64,000 bases of DNA, from positions 35,145,452 to 35,209,451 of the forward strand of contig JAPTYO010000002.1 of assembly GCA_036873135.1 (NCBI GenBank), given 5' to 3'. Shown here one piece after another: positions 33,901 through 43,740 of the stretch. The first letter of the stretch is position 1, and every line of letters starts with the position of its first letter. The notes beneath the pieces are model-generated. The model was not told the origin of the DNA, did no database searches, and worked only from the letters and a program-made list of their open reading frames with translations. A program made the translations under genes and the position numbers. Source of the stretch: Clarkia xantiana subsp. parviflora (Eukaryota; Streptophyta; Magnoliopsida; Myrtales; Onagraceae).

Positions 33901-34343
33901 ACTCTCTCCAATCTTGTGACCCGGGACTTCTAATACAGTATCTGTTGTGCAGCATACCTTTGTATCTGACAATCAAAATGGTTTATGGAAACGAAATCTC
34001 AAAGGAAATGACGCCATTGTATATGGTGGGGCCCCTTATCGTCGCGCTCTACATCAAGATGCTCCAGGCCTTGTGCTCCCTTTACATGTTCACGTTCAAC
34101 CAGACCGTAACAGTAATCAGGAGCATACCTGTGTGCTACAAGTACGTGTTTCATGGGCAGCTCAAAAAAGATATAAAGGCTATGGTTTGGCATCCATTGG
34201 TGGGCTTCAAGAATATGGACTACGAAAGTAAGCAAGGGGAGTTTCGGGTTTGGTTGGGGGAGAAGTACTTGGACTTTATCGAATCGGTGTGGCCCTTTTA
34301 TTGCAGAACTATTCGCTTGCTAAAGAGAGCACATTTTATCTAG
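27910..34343 (+). CDS. Host gene, predicted 291-residue membrane-associated protein, four exons
   Basis: Exons are 27910-27936, 28014-28087, 28190-28573 and 33953-34343. Each junction has GT and AG, and phases fit (0, 2, 2). The exons total 876 bases including the TAG stop. The protein begins MEIVRNPWQ. Its N-terminal part is serine-rich and basic and could be an organelle transit peptide. After a middle segment (AAVHSLFKKWVMALSAQ) come hydrophobic stretches in exon 4, such as TPLYMVGPLIVALYIKML, consistent with one or two membrane passes. It ends FYCRTIRLLKRAHFI. I do not recognise the family with confidence; EMB2759-like plant proteins are an untested idea. The third intron is 5379 bases because a chromovirus sits in it in the same orientation. 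No stop or frame error is present, so the gene could still function if the intron is removed. A 5' untranslated exon may start at 27880. Confidence 0.75.
28792..29191 (+). repeat. 5' LTR of the chromovirus
   Basis: It starts TGTTACGGATGC and ends GGGACGTAACA, giving perfect 6-base terminal inverted repeats TGTTAC and GTAACA. It matches 33529-33937 closely, with roughly 20-30 differences including small indels by eye. Confidence 0.9.
29195..29207 (+). promoter_or_regulatory. tRNA-Met primer binding site of the chromovirus
   Basis: TGGTATCAGAGCC lies three bases after the 5' LTR. Confidence 0.9.
29215..30771 (+). pseudogene. Gag and protease of the chromovirus
   Basis: From ATG at 29215 the frame encodes a short acidic leader with a coiled-coil-like stretch, then a TAA at 29431 in the same frame. 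The gag core follows, with RYMKLEFPTFDGSEDPLVWL and LWHYQEGLEKPELSWDEFRK. A knuckle CYNCDEQYSIGHQC lies near 30140. The aspartic protease has CLVDSGSTHNFI at about 30340. A TGA at 30769 separates protease from RT without a frame change. Gag forms the particle and protease matures it. Two in-frame stops indicate an inactive copy. Confidence 0.85.
30772..32121 (+). pseudogene. Reverse transcriptase and RNase H of the chromovirus
   Basis: The frame of gag continues with RPYRYPHRQKDEIE, WRLCVDYREMNSRTVKDKFP and FSKLDLRSGFFQVRM of RT. The catalytic block reads FFYDILVFS. The family norm has two adjacent aspartates here, so one is replaced by Y and the enzyme should be dead. TAG codons interrupt at 31315 and 31870. 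The RT connection and RNase H follow (VVECDASGLGIGAVLQQDG, then FRIQTDHYSLKYLLEQ and VEYRAGRLNTVADALSR). The frame ends at a TAA at 32119, next to a frameshift before integrase. Confidence 0.85.
32122..33583 (+). pseudogene. Integrase with chromodomain of the chromovirus
   Basis: After a frameshift near 32120 the frame contains an H-H-C-C zinc region (HDSTHEGVQKT with CPTCQKHK). The core has MDFIDGLPKSWGK, ITCDRDVVFTSSFWREL and AYHPQTDEQTEVVNR. TAG codons at 32912 and 33158 interrupt it. The C-terminal part has GPFEVLRRIGTVAYELRLP and NVFHVSLLKEF. A chromodomain-like tail follows (FLVQWKGLLQEEATWEP), which in this group is thought to guide insertion into particular chromatin. The frame passes the internal border and stops at 33583, inside the 3' LTR. 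Confidence 0.85.
33529..33937 (+). repeat. 3' LTR of the chromovirus
   Basis: It starts TGTTACAGATGC, matching 28792, and ends near CTTCTAATACA, where the 5' copy has CGTAACA. The first 55 bases are also the end of the integrase frame. The host intron resumes and reaches its AG at 33951-33952 only 14 bases later. Confidence 0.85.
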
Positions 34344-35837
34344 TCCTTCACTTTGAGACATCTATAATTTATTATTCATTTTGTACACTGTCTTTGTTAT
34401 TGAATTTGGGTTATATAATCAAAGGGAGAGAATATATTTTATTTTTAGGGTTAACAACTTATAAACAGTTTTCCAAATTTAGTGTTTCAAGTCTGAAATG
34501 TTAAATCAGGCATTCTCAAGTTTCATTTTTATTGAAATTTGGTGTCTCGGTGTTGATTACTTTAGAGAAACCAATCTCGACGAAACCGATTGTCAAATTC
34601 GAACTCCCATGCATGTTCCCTTCTCGTCACCTTGTCGGGACCGTCAACTAAGAAACTGGCCACATCCGCCAAGTACATCCAATTCCTCTGCTGGAAACCT
34701 TTTCTTTTAGTCGTTCAAGTTTTGAGGGAAATTTGGCGATTTTGTGAAAAATAAAGAGTGATGGATTATGAGTAGTTTGATAAAAATGATTAAATTGAGA
34801 TGAAAAGACGCGTAGAAACCCCAAATTTCAACAAAACTGAAATATGAGACTGTCTATTTTAACATTTCAAACTTCAGATATCCAATTTCAACATTTGGCA
34901 AACATTGCACTGTTTATAGGTTCTTAACCCTTGATTTTAAGGTCTGATAAACTTTGGGATTGGCGCAATAAAAAAATTTGTATTGTCAAATAGTCATTTT
35001 GTGAATAAGATTGTTTGTCATTCATTAGACTTCCAATGGTGAGTTCCTAGTTACTCCACTATCTCTAATGTTGGAGATCAAGTTCCACTTTTATATTGAG
35101 ATCCACGTAATTTCATACTCCTAGTGCGTTTTTTATTATTAAAAACACTATATATAAATTAAATATTTATATTTAAAAAAATACAGATATAAAAACACTA
35201 ATAAATGTTGATTCGAGTTCTGGATCGGCTTAATTAAGATAATTAGAAAAATTATGTCTAAAATTATAAAAATCTAATGGATGTTTAAATTTTTTTTTTT
35301 CAAGTACGTCAAAGTTTGTCAATTTTAGTTTAAATGTTCGGATTCTAAATTTGACCGACGTGTTTGTCCTTCCCGAAAGTTGAAAATCGACGTCGTTATT
35401 GTAATAGTTCAATTATTTACCTATTATAATTTTTAAACAATTTACGATTCTTCTGTTATTTTAAATTTTTTTACAAAAAGGTACAAATATATATAGACCT
35501 AAATCTAACCAAATATGATGTTTTGAAAAAAAACATGATTTTTTAGAGGCGCCACTAGTTAATTATTAAGCTAATTAGAAACCTAAATTAGCTAGAGAAT
35601 AACAAATTAAACACCTAAGTATAAAATCATTTTACTAACAGAAATTTGAATTCGGGGTTCGATAACGAATTAAAACGATGATAATAATATCATCATTTCG
35701 GTACTCAATTCACTAATTTTGAAAATTTAGATTTTTCATCCAATCTCGTACTAAATGGGGAAATAAATTTGCGACTCTAATCTTAAGCTGATAAGTAATA
35801 ATAGAGTAGATCTCAAAGGAACGTGGCGATGGGTAAT
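34344..35837. other. AT-rich DNA downstream of the host gene, no gene
   Basis: The first part should include the host 3' untranslated region. Between 34560 and 34700 a less AT-rich patch has open frames on both strands, but I recognise nothing in it. The rest is AT-rich with homopolymer runs. Confidence 0.4.
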
Positions 35838-36880
35838 ATATAGGGCCGACAATGGTGCGGTGAAACTCAAATAACCATGGTTATTCGCACCATTTACCGA
35901 AATGGTTAACCGCACCATTATTTTGAGGGACGATTATGGTGATGAGTTTTGTACCCACAATGGTTATGGTTATGGTTATGATATTAAGTCCATAACCACG
36001 GTTATAACTATCACCGCTATATATATATATTACTAATATTTATACATATACAATATTATACTATATAAGTATTAATCTTGTAACAAAAAAAATATTAATC
36101 CAATTATCACATATCTCAATTCCCACCATTCTTTTCTTTGTGGCCAGAGATCCCACCATTCATTCATTTGGTATCTTGACCATTGTGTACCCAAGATTGG
36201 ATATGGATGACACTCAAAAATGTATATTTTCTAATTATAACTTATATTTCTCCAGACATTATTTTCCTTCTAAATTGACGTATGACGTTGCACATGCAAA
36301 CTTCTACTATACTATAGAATTCCTCTGTTTATGAAATTTTTTATACCATTTTCTCAATGTGTACTAGTTCATATATTTTATTTCATTGTTATAGTTGCAT
36401 CTAAAAAGTTAATAAAGCTTAATCAATTGATAATGTAGAGGAAGACGATGAATCGACAATAACTGAGGTAATTAATATTTTTTTAGTAAAACTGAGAGTA
36501 GTTAAATTAAATGAATATGCCTAATCATTATGTCTATATTTCTTATTATTAGGTTACCTCTATCGGAAGTGATGACCATTGAGGATCTCAAGTGATAGGC
36601 AATTGAAAAAATGTTCTTTAATTAAGTAAAACAATGACATTTTGTTTAATTTGGATTTCGTGTATGAAACAATGAATGTATGTTTAATTTGGATTGTGTG
36701 TATGATATAAATGATGGTGTATAGGTTTTAATGTTTATGGTTAAATGGTTTAACCGCGGTGAAAAACTATGGTTATAGTATGAAGAATCATAACCACAAT
36801 GGTTATGATATAAGTGAAAAAAATATGGTATGATTATGGTATTAGTGGTACCCTCACGGTACCCTCGCCATTGTGTTTAT
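35838..36880. repeat. Possible degraded DNA transposon with TTATGGT repeats at both ends
   Basis: The left end holds ACAATGGTGCGG and clusters of GGTTATGGTTATGG. The right end holds AACCACAATGGTTATG, and a mirrored CCTCGCCATTGTG marks a possible inverted terminus. Between them is a short acidic frame with an intron-like gap near 36467-36551. The ends resemble hAT-type elements with subterminal repeats, but no target duplication or transposase core was established. Confidence 0.35.
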
Positions 36881-37966
36881 AATAAAATATGTTCATTAAG
36901 TCAATCAATAGTAGAAATCAAATCAATATAGTTGTTATAATAATCACAGATCTTCATGATGAAAACGAGACTCAGACTGGGCAATAGAGACAAAAGTGTA
37001 CCGTAACTCTCAATCTAAACATGATCCCTACTAAAGCTGTTTTTATTGGGAGTCTCTTTCTCTTATGTTTTTGTTAGGTAGATGTGAAAATTTTCCAAAT
37101 TTCCTTTTATAGAAATTATTGATTAATTAACCCTCTAAAAAAATTAATCACAAATTCGTCCTTAGTTGCGGTCGGTGTATGGTTGCGGTATGCGACCGCA
37201 ACCTTCAATTAACAGAGTTAATGAAAAATTAACCATGTTAATTAAGGACACAGTCTTGTTGACCGTGTCCTATTAAAGGTTGCGGTGGGGAACCGCAACC
37301 ATCCTCATGGTTGCGGTTTCCATTAGAACCGGCCGGACCGACAGTCTAAATAGAGTTTGAATTGTCAGATTTTGCATGCTTATAGAGTTTTCATGTAGAA
37401 ATGACACTCTGAGCATTACCCAGTGCTAGAAATGGCCAAATTCCTTCATCTAGAGGGTCAAAATTATAGTTTATGTTACTTTAGGTCGTATTTGCAATTT
37501 GTCGGTTTTGTTTAATGAATTATCAAGGATGGCTAAAAAAATTTTAAATATTGTAAGTAAAACCCTAAACCTATAAAAAATCTGAAATAGCAAATAGGTT
37601 CTAACAAAACCGAAAAAATTGCAAATACGACCTAAAGAAACATAAACTGCGATTTTGACCCTCTAGATGAAGGAATTTGAATGAAAAACATTGTACTTTA
37701 TAGCTATACTATGGGTATTGCTCAGAGCGTCATTTATGCATAAAGAACTCTTTAAGCGCGTCAAAATCTGACAATTCAAACTTTATTTAGACCGCCCGTT
37801 CGACCGGTTTTGACAGAAACCCCAGCCATGATGATGGCTACGGTGGGGAGCGACAACCATTATGGAGGCTGCAGTTCACCACCGCAGCCATCTTTATGGC
37901 TGCGGTTGGGAACCGCAGCCTTTATTAGGACACTGTCTTAATTAACAGGTTTAATTGTTTATTAAC

Positions 37967-38684
37967 TGTTGGATCACGGTGGAACTCCGGTACGATCTTT
38001 GACAGCGGTCCTAGCTCCTTCGCTCCACGCAATCCTGCAAAGAGGGGATAGACCGGGCGGTGACCTAGAATCCCTCTCCGATGCTTAAATGAGTATCTTG
38101 TACGGACTGGCAAGCAGTAATCTCAAGTAGCGTATCTCAAAACGTAATGTGCTCTGAGGTAACCTCTGCCCTTTTATATGCGGAGAGGTACCTCAGTTAC
38201 CTGGTGAACCGTTGGGGTGGTTAGCCCGTATTCCGCGTATCTCGGGCACGATCCCGCCTATCTAGGCCATGATCTCGCTTATCTCGGCCACGCCCCGCGT
38301 ATCTTGGCCACGCTCCGCGTATCTTAGCTACGCTCCGCGTATCTCGACCACGCCCCGCGTATCTCGGCCTCATCCTCTGATAGCAAGTCCCGACTAATAT
38401 CGGGGACTCCAGAGTTATCTCGTTGTGTCACCGCTCGGGGCCCCTCGTCATCGTGACAGGGCCAATCGTTCTTAGGGATTCGTCACCGGGGCCTACTTAA
38501 AGGCATCTCATCGGGAGCATCCAGCTCACCTATCGGGACCGACTCTGTCGGGACCTTTCATTATCGGGACTCCCTCTTTCGGGACCCTTCGCCTGGGTCA
38601 TCTTGACCTCCATTGATGGCCCAGTGGCCCTATTCACCGTTTGCTCGCTGTTAAAGGGCCTAACGGCCACAACGAAGCCCATCA
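37967..38684 (-). repeat. 3' LTR of E2
   Basis: On the plus strand it reads TGTTGGATCACGG to GAAGCCCATCA. Read on the minus strand it has U3 first, with about seven 20-base repeats (38375-38233), a TATAAAAG box (38178-38171), then the GCATCGGAGAGGG motif. AGAGGG (38041-38046) and CCCTCT (38072-38077) can form a stem there. The second interleaved stem of the other Tat LTRs is not present. Confidence 0.95.
38233..38375 (-). repeat. 20-bp repeats upstream of the E2 LTR TATA box
   Basis: Seven imperfect copies of CCGCGTATCTCGGCCACGCC lie about 55 bases upstream of the TATA box in the direction of LTR transcription. The 5' LTR has the same array at 48514-48656. Such U3 arrays commonly act as enhancers; that function is inferred here. 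Confidence 0.85.
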
Positions 38685-38696
38685 TTTGCCCCTAAG
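38685..38696 (-). promoter_or_regulatory. Polypurine tract of E2
   Basis: On the minus strand CTTAGGGGCAAA directly precedes the 3' LTR start TGATGGGC. Confidence 0.75.
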
Positions 38697-39066
38697 ACAT
38701 GAGGGACTTACAGTTCGTCGTGTCTTCCAACTCCCGACCTCCCGACGTCGGAGTCGGGGACCTTTCCCTTGGCATAGTCACTTGATACAAATCTTCTCGT
38801 TCACGCTTCCTCGATGCCTTGAGGATAACTACCAAATCCGAGAAGACTCCTCGGTTCCCCTGCCATTAAATGCAGCAGATAACGAAGCGACGTCTCTGGT
38901 ACCCGTGCCTGATTTTTCGCACCTGCTTTTTCTGAAAAAGTGCTTTTCAGGCCGTTTCATCATTGCACCCGTTCCCATTCTGCATGTTTCATCTCAATGG
39001 CTCAGATCAAAACGCTTCGACTTCGACGATTCAGATCAGAACGTCCTTTCAACTGTCCTCTTTGCC

Positions 39067-39073
39067 TATAAAA
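39067..39073 (+). promoter_or_regulatory. TATA box of the E2 extra gene
   Basis: TATAAAA lies 166 bases upstream of the ATG of the antisense gene, in a C-rich setting typical of plant promoters, and is internal to the element. It points opposite to the LTR promoter. Confidence 0.6.
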
Positions 39074-39232
39074 CCCTCACCCTGGGTACAGTTTCCCTTT
39101 TACCGTCTCCGAAATTTCAAAAGCTCTCTGCAACCTCTCTGAGAATTCAAGCTCTGCGATTTCAAAGACCCAAGTGTTTCTCCGAACAACTTTCCGGCCA
39201 CTTTCAGATCATCCTTCCTTCCTCAAGTCATC

Positions 39233-41937
39233 ATGTCTGGTAAGGATTTTTTCCTTCCTTGTTACTTGTGTGTCTTTTCCTTCCTCTTTGCTTAGTTCGT
39301 TCGTAATTTCCCGGAAAACCCACTGTGCCTTTCCTTGCCATGGCTGATTTCAGACAGTGGATCTAGTTCCGAGGGAAGAAAGCCCTTCAACTTTGACTAT
39401 GCTCTGAACGAGATTTCCAGCACTGCGTACGATGCAGCTCTCTGGGAGGGATGCATCACCTCTACCTGGGAACCTCGTTTCCCGTATCCCTGGCCCCGCC
39501 CCTCGGGTAAGGTTACCCGTCCCTGGAAAGGGGAGGTGTTTGTCTCTACGGGGCAAATATCAGCGGGGATTAGGTTCCCTTTCTGTGGTAATCTGGTCGA
39601 GATGTGCCAGCACTACAAGACGCATCCGACCACCTTCTCTCCCCACGCCATACGCTTGTGGAACGCCTTCCAGGTCCTCTGCTTCCGACAGAAGTGGGTT
39701 TACAGCCTCAAGCTCTTCAGGACCTTCTACGGGATGAAGTGCAACGAGGCGGGGGTTTGTGCCTTCTACCCCCGTATGCCGAAGTGGAACAAGACGCAAC
39801 TCGGGTTGTGCAACTGGACTAATGACACCTGGAAGGTGGTCAAGGGTCGGGGACTCCTGGTCGATACGGGGTCCGATAACAGTGGGTGGAAGAGGAGCTA
39901 CTTCTTCATCCAAAACTCCTCGATCCCGTGGCCCCGATGGGAGGTGGAAGCGGACTCTCCTCTCGCTTACCACACTTACACCGATGAAGACTTCCAGACT
40001 CTTCAACTCATCCAGCTCTACAGATGGGGGGAGTCCTACACTCCCCTCGACGCCAATTCTCTCGTGGAGCGGGACCTGGTGAATGCCGGGATCCGACTCC
40101 TCGACATAGTCTCCAGGGGGCAGCTCTTCGACGGCCCCTCCAATATGGTTCCCTGGGTAAATCTCTAACCTCTGTTTTTTACTGTTTGCAGCTAAGAAGG
40201 TATCTGTGTTGACCAATCTGATCCTTAAGCAGGGGGAGACCGATGCTGTCCGCCCTACGCGGAAGAGGAAGTCAGCCAAGAAGGCTGCTGCTCCATCGGG
40301 ATCTCCTTCCGCGGAGCGGCCAAAGCGGAGCCGCGTGGAGGTGGACAAGCTCTTCGACGTCCAGACCGCTGAAGAAGGTAAAAAGCTCCGCCTCGCTATT
40401 AAATCGTACAGGAAGCTGGTTCCGAAGGAGTTGATTCCTTCGACCATGGAGGCCCGCATCGCCGATGTCAAACGTGTCCTCCGAGGGGAAACTCCTCGTG
40501 TCCTGAAGGCGGGCTACTACAACTACCGCGGGAAGGACCAATATGTCTCCCGACGCATTTTTTGGTGTAAGGGCTCTAATGAACTTCCTGATTACGTTTC
40601 TGAAGCCTCCTCTCGTCCTCTAGGTGCAGGTCACTCGGGGACTTCGTCGGGTGTTGGAGCCTCAGCAGGTGCACCACCTTCTGCAGGGGCACCACTTTTC
40701 TCCAGTGGAGAGACCCCGACCGGCGAGCAATTTCGTCGGGTGGAGAGCCTGGACTCCTCTGAGGAGACTGATGAGGGTGGCTCTCTTCGCCATCGTCGGA
40801 GGACGGGGCAGTCCCCGCTGAAACCAACCTCCAAGGGGCTGCCCCCCGCCTTCTTCACGACAGCAGCGACAACCGTCGCCCCTCCACGACTTCACTCCTT
40901 CCCCAGCCCGGGGTGGGTCGGAGGCACGCCCCTCCACGACCCAAGTCGGCCCTTCTCCTCTTCCCCTCGACGGGAGTTTTTACAAGGCCTTCGACCCCGC
41001 ACAGGAGGATGCTCCCTGGACCCCGATCCAAACGCTGCAAGGGGTCCAGCTCCGACAAGGGGACACATACCCGGAGCTGGCTTTACACCTGGTAGCAGGC
41101 TCAATCCTGCCTACTATGAGGTATCCGATCTCCTTGGATCGGGAGGACATGCGCCGGGATGTACAGGAGATGTGCATGCGTCGGATAGAGGTAAGACTTT
41201 CGCTTTTCTTTTCTTCATCAATAAGACCGGTTGCTCATCTACTAATACTTCTCTTCCTTCCTTCGCAGGAGATGGGGGACCTCAACCGTTCCATCGGGTA
41301 CCTCTTCGCCTTCGAGGAGACCCTGGAGCAAGAGTGGGCGGTCATAGCCAAGCTTAAGGAGGATCTCGCGGCCTCCGAGTCTTCGCGGGGAAAACTGGCC
41401 AAGGAGCAGGCCATCCTCGATCGAAAGACTCGGGACCTCCAAAAGCAGGTCCATGACTTCGAGGGGCTCCTGAAGCGGGAGCGGCAGGAGCGGCGGGTTG
41501 CCGAGGACAAGATGGTCCTCGAAAAGAAGGCTCTGGAGGAGCAAGTTGCTGGGGTTCCCGCGCAGCTGGTCGCGGCCGAGACCAAGGGTCGGGAGGATTA
41601 TCGGAGGTCCGAAGACTTCCAGGCTGATGCCGTAAAGTTCTGCAGCGCGGAGGTGGAGAACACCCTCTTCAATGCAGTTGAGGAACTCCACCTGGAGTAT
41701 GGCGACGCCATCAACTTCGACAAGTCTCCTTCTCTCACTCCCTTCGCGAAGAAATACTTTGTTCTCTCGGAGGAGAGTGATGAGGGGAGCACTGCCGCGA
41801 TTGTTGAAGACACAGCAGAGCCTCCAAGTGCTGATGCCACGATAATCGACCCTCCAGCTGCTGAACCTGTGGAGCCTTCTACCACAGACCTCGTGGACCC
41901 TGCTCCCGCTGATGCTGCCGACAAGGACCAAGCCTAA
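39233..41937 (+). pseudogene. Antisense extra gene (aORF) of E2, spliced
   Basis: The first exon is ATGTCTG (39233-39239). A 114-base intron (GTAAGG to TTTCAG, 39240-39353) joins it in frame to DSGSSSEGRKPFNFDYALN. The conserved PF04195-like core runs to about 40156 (GIRFPFCGNLVEM, SYFFIQNSSIPW, VERDLVNAGIRLL). A second, very short or misread intron near 40157-40196 leads to a basic segment with nuclear-signal-like RPTRKRKSAKK. A low-complexity glycine and serine part follows, with a frameshift between about 40880 and 41100. A 78-base intron (41191-41268) precedes a long coiled coil and an acidic alanine and proline tail ending at TAA 41935-41937. The function of these proteins is unknown. 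The frameshift suggests this copy is inactive unless another intron explains it. Confidence 0.75.
41191..41268 (+). other. Spliceosomal intron in the E2 extra gene
   Basis: It is 78 bases, from GTAAGA to TTCGCAG, with a CTAAT branch-like sequence near 41240 and phase 0. It sits just before the coiled-coil exon, at the same place as the intron of E1 (2021-2099). Confidence 0.75.
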
Positions 41938-42039
41938 CTGCTTATCTTTAGAGTCCTTGTACTTTCCTCATTTTTGTAATCTTCGTGCCTTTGAGCCCTT
42001 ATGAATATATCTGACTTTCTTAGTTCCGATTTCCCATTG

Positions 42040-42640
42040 CACTTCTCAAAGCGACTTTACTTACTTAAGGCGAGACTTCGACACTTAAGATATTTTCACA
42101 CATCACTTAAGACGATTTAACTCCATGCACCACTTAAGGCGACTTTAACAACACTTAGAATAAATCTAAGAATCATGCATCACTCAAGACGACTTAATCT
42201 CGTGCATCACTTAAGACGACTTTTTCTCGTGCATCACTTAAGACGACTTTTTCTAATGCACCACTCAAGGCGACTTTTCTCGTGCACCACTCAAGGCGAC
42301 TTTTCTCGTGCACCACTCAAGGCGACTTTTCTCGTGCACCACTCAAGGCGACTTTTCTCGTGCACCACTCAAGGCGACTTTTCTCGTGCAACACTCAAGG
42401 CGACTAAATAACGTTTAGAATGAATCTAAGGATAATTCTGATCGGAAACAACCTCTCTATTCATTGATGGCACAAAATTTGCTTACATCGAATCAAACGA
42501 TAAATAACTTATACCACTTAAGGCGATTTTACATCGGGCACTACTTAAGGCGACTTTTCATCGGGTACCACTTAAGGCGACTTTTCATCGGGCACCACTT
42601 AAGGCGACTTTTCATCAAGCATGACATTTCTTCAAGTGTT
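42040..42640. repeat. Tandem repeats between the E2 extra gene and integrase
   Basis: About 15 copies of a 26-base unit (CACTCAAGGCGACTTTTCTC then GTGCAC, with ACTTAAGGCGAC variants) form two blocks, 42040-42415 and 42510-42625. The converging genes end on either side; the integrase stop lies within its right edge (42617-42615). Open frames reading through are artefacts. Confidence 0.9.
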
Positions 42641-43740
42641 CGCCACTAAAAGAATGCTTCAATGCTCTGCCATCGAGGTCTTCCAACTTGTACGCATTCG
42701 GAGCTGGCATCCCCACGACCTTGTAGGGTCCTTCCCATTTTGGTGACATCTTGTTGATTCGATCCAAAAGGGTAAATTCGTTGCGACGCCAAACCAGCTC
42801 CCCGACGAAGAATTGTCGGGACTTAACTCACCGATTGTAATACCTGGCCGTCGCCAAACACATTCGAGCCTGGACTTCGTCGGCTTCCCGCCTCTTCTCT
42901 TCGAGCAAGTCCAAATCCAGACGTCTCATTTCATCATTCGTCAAAGGCTCGTAATATCTCATCTGATGGGATGCCACAGCTACCTCCACGGGAGCAACAG
43001 CCTCCGTACCATAAACAAGGCCAAACGGAGTCTCCCCAGTTGATCGTTTGGGTGTCGTTCTAACAGCCCAAAGCACGTTTTCCAGCTCGTTCAGCCATTT
43101 GCCCTTCAAGGCATAGACCCTTTTCTTCAGGCCATCCATCACGATTTTGTTGGCCGATTCCACCTGGCCATTAGTCTGAGCATGGCGGACAGAGGCTGTC
43201 CGATGCTCGATGTTCAACTCCTCCAGATACTCCTTCACCTGAGACCCGTTAAACGGGTGGACCATTGTCGCTGATCACCACCTTAGGAATCCCCTATCTG
43301 GATACAATATGAGTCTGGAGAAATTTGACGATCTGGTTCCCCGTCGTCTTGGCCAACGCCTTTGCTTCTATCCATTTCAAAAAATAATCGATAGCTACAA
43401 GCAAATACTTACACTGGCCTTGTGCTTGCGGAAGAGGTCCCACCAAGTCGATGCCCCACTGCGAGAAGGGCCAAGCGCTCTTGATGGATGTCAGATTAGC
43501 AGCCGGAGCCACAATACTCGGGGCGTACCTCTGGCACGCGTCACAGGATCGGACCAACGCCGTCGCCTCCTTGCTCATTGTAGGCCAATAATAGCCCAAG
43601 TTCAGCACCTTCCTCATAATGGATCGGGCTCCTTCGTGACAAGCCGCGACTCCTTCGTGCACCTCCCTCAGGATTCGACTTGTGTCGGGCTCAGCCACAC
43701 ACTTCAAGTACGGAGTCGAGAACCAGCCCTTCTTGTATAG
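42615..43740 (-). pseudogene. Integrase of E2
   Basis: Read on the minus strand: the zinc region (FSTPYLKCVAEPDTSRIL, HEGVAACHEGARS, CDACQRYAPS), then the catalytic core (WGIDLVGPLPQAQGQ, VVISDNG, RHAQTNGQVESANK), then a C-terminal WEGPYKVVGMPAPNAYKLE part ending HLKKCHA. A stop at 43741-43743, a TAG near 43294, a frameshift near 43265 and a TGA at 42828 interrupt it. Integrase inserts the DNA copy into the chromosome, producing the TTAAC duplication seen at the ends. No chromodomain follows, as expected for Tat. Confidence 0.9.

Larger units (their letters stand above)
28792..33937 (+). mobile_element. Chromovirus (Ty3/gypsy) in intron 3 of the host gene
   Basis: The 5.1 kb element has a 400-base 5' LTR, a tRNA-Met primer site, one gag-pol frame broken by stops, and a 3' LTR of 409 bases. 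Short LTRs, compact size and a C-terminal chromodomain suggest a Reina-like chromovirus, but the clade was not tested. Flanking 5-mers (TAGTC and GTATC) do not match exactly, so the target duplication has decayed or a boundary is shifted. Confidence 0.85.

Noticed and set aside
33947..34231. Alternative frame over host exon 4
   Set aside because: The other frame has splice-phase agreement with exon 3, ends in a clean stop and has a membrane-protein composition.
37226..37300. TTGCGGT palindromes read as a separate hairpin gene
   Set aside because: They are part of the arms of the Mutator-like element and have counterparts at 37840-37930 and 48985-49040.
39560..40471. 303-codon minus-strand frame opposite the E2 extra gene
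   Set aside because: It mirrors the GC-rich coding frame on the plus strand, lacks motifs, and the plus-strand frame aligns with the E1 protein.
42175..42411. Open frame rich in HHSRRLF repeats
   Set aside because: It is a translation of the 26-bp tandem array; 26 is not a multiple of three and the frame is kept only by unit-length variation.
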